A stretch of DNA of 33,760 bases. Source: an uncultured Prevotella sp. Its GTDB lineage: Bacteria; Bacteroidota; Bacteroidia; Bacteroidales; Bacteroidaceae. Shown here piece by piece: positions 6,472 to 14,728 of the stretch. The stretch is taken from NCBI GenBank assembly GCA_900548745.1, contig URLQ01000008.1, forward strand, positions 1 to 33,760, in the 5' to 3' direction. Below the pieces are notes generated by a model. It made no database searches. It worked only from the letters and a program-made list of their open reading frames with translations, and was not told where the DNA came from. Each line of letters begins with the position of its first letter. Within the stretch, counting starts at the first letter, position 1. Position numbers and translations under genes: made by a program.

Positions 6472-7196
6472 TAGCTGTTATACTTGCGGCGGGCATGGCT
6501 TCGAGGCTGCGTCCGCTTACTAATGACAGACCGAAGTGCCTGCTTACGGTAGGCACAAGATGTCTGTTGGGGAGAACTGTCGACAGTATAAAGGCTGCAG
6601 GAATAACAGAGCTTGTTGTTGTAACAGGATACAGAGGGGAGATGATACGCAGTTTCCTTACGGACAATTATAAGGATATGCAAATCTCTTTTGTTGACAA
6701 TGTGGATTATCAGACAACGAACAACATCTATTCCCTATGGCTTGCAAAAGACTATGTGGCAGGTAAGGATTTCATTTTGCTCGACAGCGACATTCTTTTT
6801 GACGGCCGTATAATAAACAGGCTGCTTGGGTCGGAGGGTACATGCCTTGCAGTAAACACCCATAAGCTCGGCGAAGAGGAGATAAAAGTCATAACCGACG
6901 ATAAAGGCAAGGTTATTGAAATCAGTAAGGTATGCAGCATAGAGAAAGCTATAGGAGAGTCTGTTGGCATAGAGAAGATGCTGGCTGACTATAGTGATGC
7001 CTTGTTCAAGGAGCTGTCTGTAATGATAGAGCAAGAGAAACTTGTGGATGTCTTTTATGAAAGAGCCTTTGAAAGACTTATTCCGCAGGGACATCTGTTT
7101 GGAGTGGTAAACACAACAGACATATTTTCTATCGAGCTTGATACTGTTGAAGACTTTAATCAGGCAAAACAACTGATACCGGAGAATATTTATTAA
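6468..7196 (+). CDS. LicC/PntC-like CTP:phospho-amino-alcohol cytidylyltransferase
   Basis: A 242-residue nucleotidyltransferase. The N-terminal signature ILAAGMASRLRPLTNDRPKC is followed by TVVTGYRG-type Rossmann strands (LVVVTGYRGEM) and the YQTTNNIYSLWLA motif seen in LicC phosphocholine cytidylyltransferases. LLDSDILFD gives the metal aspartates. The family makes CDP-choline, CDP-ethanolamine or CMP-aminoethylphosphonate. I chose ATG 6468 because it begins right at the conserved MIAVILAAG strand and overlaps the upstream stop by four bases. The gene lies between a HisC-like PLP enzyme and a licD, so it most likely activates the product of the former for the latter. No phosphonate genes (pepM, ppd) are present, which argues against an aminoethylphosphonate substrate. 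Confidence 0.85.
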   Translation: MIAVILAAGMASRLRPLTNDRPKCLLTVGTRCLLGRTVDSIKAAGITELVVVTGYRGEMIRSFLTDNYKDMQISFVDNVDYQTTNNIYSLWLAKDYVAGKDFILLDSDILFDGRIINRLLGSEGTCLAVNTHKLGEEEIKVITDDKGKVIEISKVCSIEKAIGESVGIEKMLADYSDALFKELSVMIEQEKLVDVFYERAFERLIPQGHLFGVVNTTDIFSIELDTVEDFNQAKQLIPENIY

Positions 7197-7207
7197 GTAA
7201 TGATAAT

Positions 7208-7260
7208 GTCGGGGTCCACAAGCGCAGGCATAAGAAGTTTGTGGATTCCGGCGTTTTTTT
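7208..7260 (+). terminator. Strong intrinsic terminator or attenuator before the second licD
   Basis: A 14-bp stem (7208-7221 with 7239-7252, a few G-T pairs) has a 17-base loop and is followed by seven T (7254-7260). It ends 12 bp before the ATG of the second licD, so it either ends the upstream operon or gates transcription into licD. No promoter of the TAnnTTTG type fits between hairpin and ATG. Confidence 0.8.
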
Positions 7261-7272
7261 GTATATAGCGAT

Positions 7273-8091
7273 ATGGCAAACTATGATGTAGACGAATTGC
7301 ATAAGAGAATACTGCGTATAGTGAAAGCAGTAGATTCAACTTGTAAGGAGAAGAATCTCAGATATTATATCTGGGCAGGTACCATGATAGGTGCTGTACG
7401 TCATAAGGGCTTCATTCCGTGGGATGATGACCTTGATATTGCCATGCCACGCAAAGACTACAACCTTCTTCTGGAAAATGCAGCAAGCTGGCTGCCGGAG
7501 ACGTTTGAGTTTGTTTGTGCAGAGGACGACAGTTCATATCCTCTACCTTTCGGAAAGATACAGGATGCTTCAACAACGCTCATTGAGCGGATGCATCTGA
7601 AGTATCTCGGCGGCATATACATTGATGTGTTCCCGATAGACGGAGTTCCGGAAAATTGGCTTGCGAGAAAATTGCATTTTGCGAAATACGAATATTACAA
7701 GCGTCTGTTGTATCTGATACATAGAGACCCTTATAAGCACGGTCACGGTCCAAGTTCCTGGGTACCATTGCTGTGTCGCAAGATGTATACGATGCAGGAG
7801 ATACAGCGGAAGATAAAGAATCTTCTGCAGAAATATGATTATGACAGTTGTTCACTTGTTGCCGACTATGATGATGGTTCAAAGGGAACGATGAGCAAGT
7901 CTGTTCTTGGCACACCGACGGCTTATGCTTTTGAGGATACCATGCTCCTTGGCGTTGAAGATTATGACACATATCTGTCAAACAAATATGGCGACTATAT
8001 GACAATTCCAAAGCATTCGGCACAACGTCAGCATAACTTCCATTACCTGAATCTTGACAAGCCGTATAGGGAGAACAAGGACGTAAACTGA
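7273..8091 (+). CDS. LicD-family phosphotransferase (second copy)
   Basis: A 272-residue LicD family protein. The core AGTMIGAVRHKGFIPWDDDL, then DIAMPRKDYNLLL, is at about residues 36-68. It is followed by GKIQDASTTLIE, by GGIYIDVFPIDGVPEN typical of bacterial LicD, and by a C-terminal KYGDYMTIP block. It is about 40 residues shorter than the first copy and clearly a distinct paralogue, so the two probably serve different acceptors or donors. It follows the LicC-like gene after a strong hairpin, which makes its expression partly separate. Transfer of phosphoethanolamine or phosphocholine to the surface glycan is the likely role; the exact group is unknown. Confidence 0.88.
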   Translation: MANYDVDELHKRILRIVKAVDSTCKEKNLRYYIWAGTMIGAVRHKGFIPWDDDLDIAMPRKDYNLLLENAASWLPETFEFVCAEDDSSYPLPFGKIQDASTTLIERMHLKYLGGIYIDVFPIDGVPENWLARKLHFAKYEYYKRLLYLIHRDPYKHGHGPSSWVPLLCRKMYTMQEIQRKIKNLLQKYDYDSCSLVADYDDGSKGTMSKSVLGTPTAYAFEDTMLLGVEDYDTYLSNKYGDYMTIPKHSAQRQHNFHYLNLDKPYRENKDVN

Positions 8092-8113
8092 CTGTCCCGG
8101 CAACATTAAAAAC

Positions 8114-8176
8114 AGAAAGTTACCGACTTTCTATGGGAAAGTTACGTAATTTCTATGAGAAAGTTACCGACTTTCT
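8114..8176. repeat. Three tandem 22-bp units, each a small palindrome
   Basis: Copies at 8114-8132, 8136-8154 and 8158-8176 are spaced exactly 22 bp. Copies 1 and 3 read AGAAAGTTACCGACTTTCT, a seven-bp inverted repeat around TACCG. Copy 2 is diverged, with TTACGTAA at its centre. A partial related stretch (CGGTACTTTCGG) follows at about 8202. The array lies between the convergent second licD and WaaP-like genes. Confidence 0.85.
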
Positions 8177-8260
8177 GAAAAACAACAAATTCGGTACTTT
8201 CGGCATTGACCCATAATGTGTATCATCACAATCGGAATTTCGGATGAAATTTGTGTAAGC

Positions 8261-8986
8261 CTAAAGCTTTATTTTCCTGTTCTCAAACTTGTCGAGAAGT
8301 CTTATGGCTTTCTTTAGAGTAGAGTCTTCGTCCCATCCTCTTCGTCTTGCATATCCTCGTATTACATATTCGTAGAGGTCGCGGCGGTGGGTAAAGCGTT
8401 TAATATTCTCCAGACATTGTTTTTCTGTCGGGAAGCCTTTGCAGAAATGCGAACGGTTGGTGTCTATCATCTCAAAATGATAGTTTCCTTCTTTGTCTGT
8501 TGTATATAGGAAATTTGCGGAGTTCATATCGCCGTGCAGTACTCCTTTGCTGTGCATGAACACGATATAGTCTATTACGGCATCAACAAGCTTATGGTCA
8601 AACTCAGCCCTTTCTATTACATCCTCATAAACCTCACGCCCTTTGCTTTCTTCGCAGATGAAGTATCCGACAGTAAACAAACCGTGCTCTTTTGTTTCAA
8701 TATATGCAATTTCGTGTGGGGTTTCAATGCCGCGGTGGCGCATTTCTCTGGCAAAATCGTATGCACGTTCCGCTTTCGTGGCTCTGAAGAAGGTATAGAT
8801 GATGCTCTGAATCCAGTTCACCCGCTTATATCGTTTAATGACGAACGCCTTTCCTTCATTCAGAAAAAGGCGTACGCTGTTGCGCTTCTGTTTGAGTATT
8901 TCACAGTCCTCATCATCGAATCGTGACGGGATGTTAAGAATGAAATCCGAGTACTTCTTATATTTTTCTGCTATAACGACTTTCAT
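8261..8986 (-). CDS. WaaP/KdkA-type lipopolysaccharide core kinase
   Basis: A 241-residue protein-kinase-fold enzyme of the Kdo/WaaP (lipopolysaccharide kinase) family, expected to phosphorylate a core sugar of lipid A-core at the cytosolic face. The ATP-binding lysine is probably K51 (AFVIKRYKR). The catalytic loop HGDMNSANF is at 151-159 (D153 and N158), and the metal-binding aspartate is in MIDTNRSHF further on. I start it at 8986 because this ATG precedes the first conserved strand and lies just after a TATCTTTG -7 element; the earlier ATG would begin inside the promoter. It runs against the surrounding glycan genes, but its function fits the locus. The sugar phosphorylated (Kdo or heptose) is not decidable here. 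Confidence 0.84.
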   Translation of the reverse strand: MKVVIAEKYKKYSDFILNIPSRFDDEDCEILKQKRNSVRLFLNEGKAFVIKRYKRVNWIQSIIYTFFRATKAERAYDFAREMRHRGIETPHEIAYIETKEHGLFTVGYFICEESKGREVYEDVIERAEFDHKLVDAVIDYIVFMHSKGVLHGDMNSANFLYTTDKEGNYHFEMIDTNRSHFCKGFPTEKQCLENIKRFTHRRDLYEYVIRGYARRRGWDEDSTLKKAIRLLDKFENRKIKL

Positions 8987-9005
8987 ATATTGGACAAATA
9001 TCGTG

Positions 9006-9031
9006 CAAAGATACATATTTTTGTATCTTTG
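9006..9031. promoter_or_regulatory. Palindromic divergent -7 elements
   Basis: CAAAGATAC (9006-9014) and GTATCTTTG (9023-9031) form a nine-bp perfect inverted repeat. Each arm contains a TATCTTTG -7 element pointing outward, one toward the WaaP-like gene and one toward the glycosyltransferase operon. No strong -33 is visible for either. Confidence 0.5.
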
Positions 9032-9056
9032 TTCCGCATTTTTGTCCTAAAATGAT

Positions 9057-9064
9057 TATTTTTG
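9057..9064 (+). promoter_or_regulatory. Alternative -7 element of the glycosyltransferase operon
   Basis: TATTTTTG fits TAnnTTTG, 59 bp before the start at 9123. Either this element or the one at 9024-9031 could start the operon. Confidence 0.4.
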
Positions 9065-9122
9065 CAGAGTAATATAACATTAAAAACAAGAAAGTAGCTT
9101 TTATCTCATTGCACATATAAAG

Positions 9123-10046
9123 ATGAAAAAAGACGTAAACGACAAAGATTTATTCTCTATATTCATACCTACATGGAACAATCTGCCGTTTCTGAAGCTG
9201 TGTGTCGAGAGTATAAGAAAGAACTCCACCTACCGCCATCAGATAATAGTTCATGTAAATGACGGAAGTGACGGAACGCTGGAGTGGGTGAGAGAGCAGG
9301 GACTTGACTATACCCATTCTGCCGAAAATGTGGGAGTGTGTCTTGCTATGAATATGATGCGTAGTAAGGTAAAGACCGACTATATATGTTTCATAAATGA
9401 TGATATGTATGCCTTGCCGCATTGGGATGACAGGCTTTACGATGAGATAAAGAGTCTGCCCGACAACAGGTTCTTCCTCTCTTCAACGACAATACAGCCG
9501 CACACTGCCGGGGAATCCATTATAAATGCTGACTATGGAGATACCATAGAGAGCTTCAAGGAGGATAAGCTGCTTAAGGAGTATATGTCGTATCGGCTGG
9601 AAGACTGGATGGGAGCTACGCTGCCTCCCAATATAGTGCATCGCGATATATGGGATCTTGTTGGAGGATACAGTGTGGAACTCTCTCCGGGAATGTACAG
9701 CGACCCCGACTTCACGGCAAAGCTATGGCTCTGTGGCATAAGGTATATGAAGGGAATATCTGCAAGCAGGGTGTATCATTTTGAAACGAAATCCACTACG
9801 CGTATCCGGAAAAACATGGGACAGCTGCAGTTTCTGATGAAATGGGGACTGACAAACTCAACATTCAGAAAGATATTCACCTGCAAGGGTATGGATTTTA
9901 ATCCGGAACTTGTGGGCAGAATGAGGGCAGACAAGGCTGGAACATTAAGGTGGCAAGCCTTTCGCAGCAGGATGAAAGCCATATTATGGTTGCTTTCGAA
10001 GGACTTCGGTCCGTTGAACAAATTTTGGGAAAAAGGAATTTTATAG
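9123..10046 (+). CDS. Family 2 glycosyltransferase
   Basis: A 307-residue GT-A fold inverting glycosyltransferase. SIFIPTWNNLPFLKLCVESI (12-31) is the donor-binding strand. VNDGSDGT (45-52) and INDDMYAL (91-98) carry the nucleotide and metal aspartates (the DxD equivalent), and an acceptor-region GMYSDPDFTAKLW lies near residue 200. No membrane segment is evident, so it works at the cytosolic face on a lipid-linked acceptor. It opens an operon with a GT4, glf and a WbbI-like gene. Sugar and linkage cannot be told. Confidence 0.88.
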   Translation: MKKDVNDKDLFSIFIPTWNNLPFLKLCVESIRKNSTYRHQIIVHVNDGSDGTLEWVREQGLDYTHSAENVGVCLAMNMMRSKVKTDYICFINDDMYALPHWDDRLYDEIKSLPDNRFFLSSTTIQPHTAGESIINADYGDTIESFKEDKLLKEYMSYRLEDWMGATLPPNIVHRDIWDLVGGYSVELSPGMYSDPDFTAKLWLCGIRYMKGISASRVYHFETKSTTRIRKNMGQLQFLMKWGLTNSTFRKIFTCKGMDFNPELVGRMRADKAGTLRWQAFRSRMKAILWLLSKDFGPLNKFWEKGIL

Positions 10047-10058
10047 TATAATTAGAAT

Positions 10059-11039
10059 ATGATATTAGGAGTATTACTGCCTCATACAAAGCTTTATGGC
10101 GGAGTGAAAAGATTTCTTGAACTCGGCAATATCTTTGTAGATAAAGGACACAGGTTTATCGCTTTCACCCCAGACGGCAAGGGACCAGACTGGTTTGACT
10201 TCAAAGGCGAGATGGCAACATTCAGCGAAATAGGCAATGTACAGTTGGATGCTTTATGGACGACAACCGTAAAGTTCATGCCGCTTGTGCTTGATTCAGA
10301 TGCGAAGCATAAGATATTCTACCATGTAAGGAAGAGTGATAATGTGAAGCATCTGATGAAAAATCCGCAGGTGGAAGTCTTTGCCTGCTCAACAAACGTT
10401 TATGAGTTTGACAAGAAGAAATTCGGCAGGACAGACTTTAAGGCTATCGGTGGAGTAACCTTGGCTAATTATCAGCCTAAGACAGACTATTCCGTAGAGA
10501 ATCGTCCTTTCGTTGTCATGGCATATGGAAGGATTGTGGAACGCGTGAAGGGAACACATTATGTAGTGAAGGCATGTGAAAAACTTTATGCAAAGGGTTA
10601 TGATATAAAGCTCCTGTTGTTTGACACTCCTGTCGACGAGGGAGCAAAACGGCGTATCGAGAACTTCACTTGCAAGTGTCCGTTTGAGTTTGTTACGAAC
10701 CATCCGTTTGACAAGAACAGCGAACTCTTCAATCGTGCCGATTGTTTTGTCTCGGCAGAGAACCCACGCTATTCCGGTTGGAACAACACTGTGGCAGAAG
10801 CTATGTCGTGTGCTTTGCCGGTAATAACATCAAAAGCCGGAACAATGGATCTTGTTGACGACGGCGTGAATGCCATCCGTTCCGCACGATGGGTGTTTTG
10901 TTTTGCAAAACATATAAAGGAGCTTTACAATGATGCCGCACTTCGTGAAAGACTCGGTGTGCAAGCAAGAAAAGACATACAGAAATATGACTGGAAGAAT
11001 GTGGCGGAAAACATTCTTGCCCATCTCGAAAACAATTAA
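10059..11039 (+). CDS. Family 4 glycosyltransferase
   Basis: A 326-residue GT-B fold retaining transferase. The C-terminal half holds VMAYGRIVERVKGTHYVVKA (donor-domain start) and ENPRYSGWNNTVAEAMSCAL with the ExxxxxxxE motif, followed by PVITSKAGT. The N-terminal half begins MILGVLLPHTKLYGGVKRFL, the usual GT4 acceptor-domain loop. It starts 12 bp after the GT2 stop, and its own stop (TAA) directly abuts the ATG of glf, so all are co-translated. The donor is not predictable. Confidence 0.87.
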   Translation: MILGVLLPHTKLYGGVKRFLELGNIFVDKGHRFIAFTPDGKGPDWFDFKGEMATFSEIGNVQLDALWTTTVKFMPLVLDSDAKHKIFYHVRKSDNVKHLMKNPQVEVFACSTNVYEFDKKKFGRTDFKAIGGVTLANYQPKTDYSVENRPFVVMAYGRIVERVKGTHYVVKACEKLYAKGYDIKLLLFDTPVDEGAKRRIENFTCKCPFEFVTNHPFDKNSELFNRADCFVSAENPRYSGWNNTVAEAMSCALPVITSKAGTMDLVDDGVNAIRSARWVFCFAKHIKELYNDAALRERLGVQARKDIQKYDWKNVAENILAHLENN

Positions 11040-12149
11040 ATGAATATCATGAAATACGATTACCTTATAGTTGGTGCAGGACTCTTCGGTGCCGTTTTTG
11101 CACATGAGGCAAAGGGCAGAGGCAAAAGATGTCTTGTCATAGACCGCCGCAGTCATACTGGCGGCAATATACATTGTATGGATGTAGATGGAATAAATGT
11201 GCATCAGTATGGCGCACATATCTTTCATACGAGTAATAAAGACGTTTGGGAATATGTAAACAAGCTTGTGGAGTTCAATCGCTTCACCAATTCCCCCGTG
11301 GCAAACTATAAGGGAAAATTGTATAACCTGCCGTTCAATATGAACACGTTCTATCAGCTGTGGGGCACGATTACTCCGGATGAGGCTGAAAAGAAACTCG
11401 CCGAGCAGCGTGCGGAATATGCCGACATAGAGAATCCTGCAAACTTTGAGGAACAGGCTCTTAAACTTTGTGGCAGGGATATTTATGAAAAGCTTATCAA
11501 GGGCTATACCGAAAAGCAATGGGGGCGCAAGGCAGAGGAACTGCCGGCAGAGATAATAAAGCGTGTGCCTCTGCGTATGACTTATGACAATAATTATTTC
11601 AACGATCTCTATCAGGGAATACCTGTAGGTGGCTACAATGCCCTCATCAATGCTCTCCTTGAGGGCGTTGATGTAAAACTTGATGCGGACTTCTTTAAGG
11701 AGCGCAGCATGTGGGAAGATACAGCCTGCCATATTGTGTTTACAGGACAGATAGACCAATATTTTGACTATTGTCTTGGAGAACTTGAATACCGCAGCCT
11801 TCGTTTCGAGACCAAACAGTTGGAAACGGCAAATTTCCAAGGTAATGCTGTGGTCAATTATACAGCGGCGGATGTTCCATATACCCGTATCATAGAGCAT
11901 AAGCATTTTGAATATGGCATGCAGCCAACGACTGTTGTCACATACGAATACCCTAAGACTTTTGAAAAGGGCGATGAACCGTATTACCCTGTAAATAACG
12001 AACGGAACAATATGCTTGCAAAGCAGTATCGGGAGTTGGCAAAGGAGAAAGGAAATGTTTCCTTTGGTGGAAGACTTGGACAGTATGCCTATTTTGATAT
12101 GGACGACACCGTTGAGGCTGCATTGGAATTGGCTGACAAATTATTATAA
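11040..12149 (+). CDS. glf: UDP-galactopyranose mutase
   Basis: A 369-residue flavoenzyme that interconverts UDP-galactopyranose and UDP-galactofuranose through an FAD-galactose adduct. The N-terminal FAD fold YLIVGAGLFGAVFAHEA and DRRSHTGGN are diagnostic, as are HIFHT and the GYTEKQWGR block in the mutase domain. VFTGQIDQYFDYCLGELEYR near residue 240 completes the family pattern. Length is typical (about 370). The ATG at 11040 abuts the upstream stop; a second ATG nine bases on is possible. It makes the donor for the galactofuranosyltransferase-like gene that follows. Confidence 0.96.
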   Translation: MNIMKYDYLIVGAGLFGAVFAHEAKGRGKRCLVIDRRSHTGGNIHCMDVDGINVHQYGAHIFHTSNKDVWEYVNKLVEFNRFTNSPVANYKGKLYNLPFNMNTFYQLWGTITPDEAEKKLAEQRAEYADIENPANFEEQALKLCGRDIYEKLIKGYTEKQWGRKAEELPAEIIKRVPLRMTYDNNYFNDLYQGIPVGGYNALINALLEGVDVKLDADFFKERSMWEDTACHIVFTGQIDQYFDYCLGELEYRSLRFETKQLETANFQGNAVVNYTAADVPYTRIIEHKHFEYGMQPTTVVTYEYPKTFEKGDEPYYPVNNERNNMLAKQYRELAKEKGNVSFGGRLGQYAYFDMDDTVEAALELADKLL

Positions 12150-12158
12150 GAAATCATC

Positions 12159-13211
12159 ATGAACTATTATATTTCGAGAAACTATAAAGGATTGAACAGT
12201 GCTGGTAATAAGGCAAAGAGTGATATAGAAGGTATTGTGGAGCGCACGTGCGGATTCCGCAATGCAGGTTTGCCTTTATCTACCTACACCAACACTGTCG
12301 TACACTTCGCCATGAATCTTGCAGGAGTGTTGAAGGCTCCCTTCTGCCTTCGTAAGGGAGATGTGCTTTTGTTGCAGTATCCATTGAAGAAATATTATGC
12401 CTTTGTATGTAATATGGCTCATCTTCGTGGGGCAAAGGTTGTTACGCTTATTCATGACCTTGGCAGCTTCCGTCGCAAAGCTCTTACTGTGGAGCAGGAG
12501 ATAAAGCGACTGAATCATTCGGACTTTGTCATAGCACATAACGACAAGATGAAAAAATGGCTTCTTGACAATGGATGCAAAGCTCAATTGTCGTCATTGG
12601 GAATCTTCGATTATGTATCGAAGTCGCCGCTTCCAAAGAATGGAATATTCTCATCGGATAAAGACGTTAAGAAAGAGTATGTTGTTGTATATGCTGGTGC
12701 TCTTGCCCAGCGCAAGAATGCTTTCCTGTATGAATGGGGTGATTATATCTCCACTTATAAAGTGGCTTTGTATGGCAGCAACTTTGATGTTGACAATGTG
12801 AAGGGAAAGGAACATTTTATATATAACGGCTTTGTGAAGAGTGATGATTTCATTTCTTCTGTGAAAGGACATTTCGGACTTGTCTGGGATGGTGCCTCAA
12901 TGGAGTCGTGTACTGGAAACTTCGGAGAATATCTCAAACTGAACAATCCGCACAAGACCTCTTTCTATATACGTAGTGGCTTGCCGGTTATTATATGGCG
13001 TCAGGCTGCGTTGGCAGACTTTGTTGAAAGTCATGGTATAGGTGTGTGTATAGACAGTCTGAAAGACCTGGATAAGCTTCATGAGAGAATCAGTATGGAG
13101 GATTATCAAAGGATGAAAGATAATGTGCTTCGCGAAAGCAAACTGCTTCAGGAAGGTCATTATGCTTCTACTGCGGTAAAGGAAGTGTTGGACAAAATGG
13201 ATAAGCAATAA
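12159..13211 (+). CDS. Galactofuranosyltransferase-like glycosyltransferase (WbbI-type)
   Basis: A 350-residue GT-B protein of the WbbI/Gtf3-like group. The start MNYYISRNYKGLNSAGNKAK followed by DIEGIVERTCGF, then LRKGDVLLLQYPLKKYY and VTLIHDLGSFR, is typical. VVYAGALAQRKN opens the donor domain, and the C-terminal half has FGLVWDGASMESCTGNFGEY and the LKLNNPHKTSFYIRSGLPVI region. Members include beta-1,6-galactofuranosyltransferases, and the adjacency to glf supports UDP-galactofuranose as donor. It ends the operon at a strong terminator. Confidence 0.84.
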   Translation: MNYYISRNYKGLNSAGNKAKSDIEGIVERTCGFRNAGLPLSTYTNTVVHFAMNLAGVLKAPFCLRKGDVLLLQYPLKKYYAFVCNMAHLRGAKVVTLIHDLGSFRRKALTVEQEIKRLNHSDFVIAHNDKMKKWLLDNGCKAQLSSLGIFDYVSKSPLPKNGIFSSDKDVKKEYVVVYAGALAQRKNAFLYEWGDYISTYKVALYGSNFDVDNVKGKEHFIYNGFVKSDDFISSVKGHFGLVWDGASMESCTGNFGEYLKLNNPHKTSFYIRSGLPVIIWRQAALADFVESHGIGVCIDSLKDLDKLHERISMEDYQRMKDNVLRESKLLQEGHYASTAVKEVLDKMDKQ

Positions 13212-13213
13212 AG

Positions 13214-13260
13214 GCAAAGAGCGGGATGTGAAAAGAAAACACATCCCGCTCTTTGCTTTT
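13214..13260. terminator. Bidirectional terminator between convergent operons
   Basis: A perfect 17-bp stem (13214-13230 with 13240-13256) has a nine-base A-rich loop and is followed by TTTT on the plus strand and by a T-rich run (CTTTATTG) on the minus strand. It sits two bases after the galactofuranosyltransferase stop and 20 bp beyond the isomerase stop. Confidence 0.9.
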
Positions 13261-13275
13261 TATTGTCTTGTATGA

Positions 13276-14703
13276 TTATTCATGTACATACAGATCCCAT
13301 CCGAGATAGCTGTCGATAGCCTCTTCAACGATGCTTGCAACATCGCCACGAACGAGAGCCACATGATGCTCAAAGCCGTTCTTGCAGATGAACTTCATCA
13401 GTTTCTGTAGTTCTGGAACTTCTGTAACAACGATACATCCGTCCATTCCGTATGGGTCATCTGTCATCTTACCCTCACCGAGGTATGCCTTGATGTAGCC
13501 CATAGTGTCGTCGGTAGAGATGCGGAAATATGTGAAGTCGCCTTCACTGACTTTTGCATAGACAGCACCGAAGGTGTTGATCTTGCCCAATGTACGTCCG
13601 AGAACACCGAGTGGTCCAAGACGAAGATTGTCGTTGCCGATGAATGATTTCGGGAAGTTTCCGCAGTGGGTACATACACACTTGTTGCGGTCTTCAGCAA
13701 AGTTGTTGTTCCAGTCGGCGATGGCAGAAGGCTGCTCGGAAGCCAGTGTCAGTGCAAGCATTGATACTGCGCCGGCAATGTCTGCCTCACAAGCGGCAGG
13801 GATGCCTGCTTCGCTGAGCATACTCATTGTAACGCAGGCTGCGCAACCGAAGTTCTGTTCCAGGGAGTCCCAGCACTGTATTGCCACAGCGTCTACCTGA
13901 TTGGCTTCAACCCAACGGTTAACGGCAACGCCGAATTTGCACTGCAGACGCAGCTTCTCCTGATATGCTTCTGGTACTTCAGCATATCCGGCTACTTTCT
14001 CCATCTGTTTGAGCAGGTCGGTATCCGAGTCTTCGATAGCCTGTGCGGCATACAGAATCTCGCTCAGGTCGGCAGGAACAACGGTGATGCCTGATGCCTG
14101 AAGCAGCTTCTCGCTTACACGGCAAGTGTTGAATCCGAGCGGACGTGTACCAATCTGACCGATACGTGCATGTGTAAGTCCTTTTACAACACGGCAGACA
14201 GCAGCAAAGCGATTGATGTCCTGTGCAAGAAGTGGTGAGTAAACGGAATATGTATGCAGTGTAGTGTCTGTGAATGGAATGCCATACTGGTAAAGGTTGT
14301 TGCAAACAGAAATCTTTCCGCAGAAGGCATCACGGCGACTATCAAGGTCTACCTTGTCGTTCTCATCATCGCATGCCTGTACCAATACCGGAACATGCAG
14401 GTCAGCAACGCTGATAGCATTGATGATACCTATCTCGAATCCGAAGTTAGGAAGAGATACGATGATACCGTCTATACGGTCACGGTTCTGGCGGAATAGT
14501 TCTGCACATTTCAAACCATCCTCACGAGTCTCAATGCTACTGCTACCTGTAGGAGTGGCATCTTCCGGCAAGATGACATAGTCATAACCATTATCTTCGA
14601 GAGTCTTGAGGAGCTGCTTGCGTACGTCTCTTGCAAGCTCTGAGTTGAAGTATGCTCGTGTGCCTATGATGACACCGAAACACTGTTTCTTGTTCTTGTT
14701 CAT
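13276..14703 (-). CDS. L-fucose/L-arabinose isomerase-family sugar isomerase
   Basis: A 475-residue cytosolic metal-dependent aldose-ketose isomerase. FGVIIGTRAYFNSELA opens the first domain. The catalytic region AIQCWDSLEQNFGCAAC (274-290) and MSMLSEAGIPAACEADIAGA (293-312) carries the metal ligands, E306 and D308 in CEADI. A C-terminal GFEHHVALVRG offers the third ligand, a histidine. The form is shorter than E. coli FucI (about 590) and matches the compact uncharacterised subgroup. It is last in an operon after split transketolase and an FGGY kinase, so the product is presumably a ketose that the kinase phosphorylates. The sugar is not known: D-apiose is a good candidate, with D-arabinose or L-fucose as alternatives. 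Confidence 0.83.
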   Translation of the reverse strand: MNKNKKQCFGVIIGTRAYFNSELARDVRKQLLKTLEDNGYDYVILPEDATPTGSSSIETREDGLKCAELFRQNRDRIDGIIVSLPNFGFEIGIINAISVADLHVPVLVQACDDENDKVDLDSRRDAFCGKISVCNNLYQYGIPFTDTTLHTYSVYSPLLAQDINRFAAVCRVVKGLTHARIGQIGTRPLGFNTCRVSEKLLQASGITVVPADLSEILYAAQAIEDSDTDLLKQMEKVAGYAEVPEAYQEKLRLQCKFGVAVNRWVEANQVDAVAIQCWDSLEQNFGCAACVTMSMLSEAGIPAACEADIAGAVSMLALTLASEQPSAIADWNNNFAEDRNKCVCTHCGNFPKSFIGNDNLRLGPLGVLGRTLGKINTFGAVYAKVSEGDFTYFRISTDDTMGYIKAYLGEGKMTDDPYGMDGCIVVTEVPELQKLMKFICKNGFEHHVALVRGDVASIVEEAIDSYLGWDLYVHE

Positions 14704-14728
14704 ATTGCTTTTGTTGTTTGATTGTTCT

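Noticed and set aside
8114..8176. Small CRISPR array
   Set aside because: Only three units, 22-bp period with three-base gaps, no spacers and no cas genes.
10830..11906. Long 358-codon frame antisense to the GT4 and glf genes
   Set aside because: A shadow of strongly conserved coding sequence on the other strand, with no family resemblance of its own.
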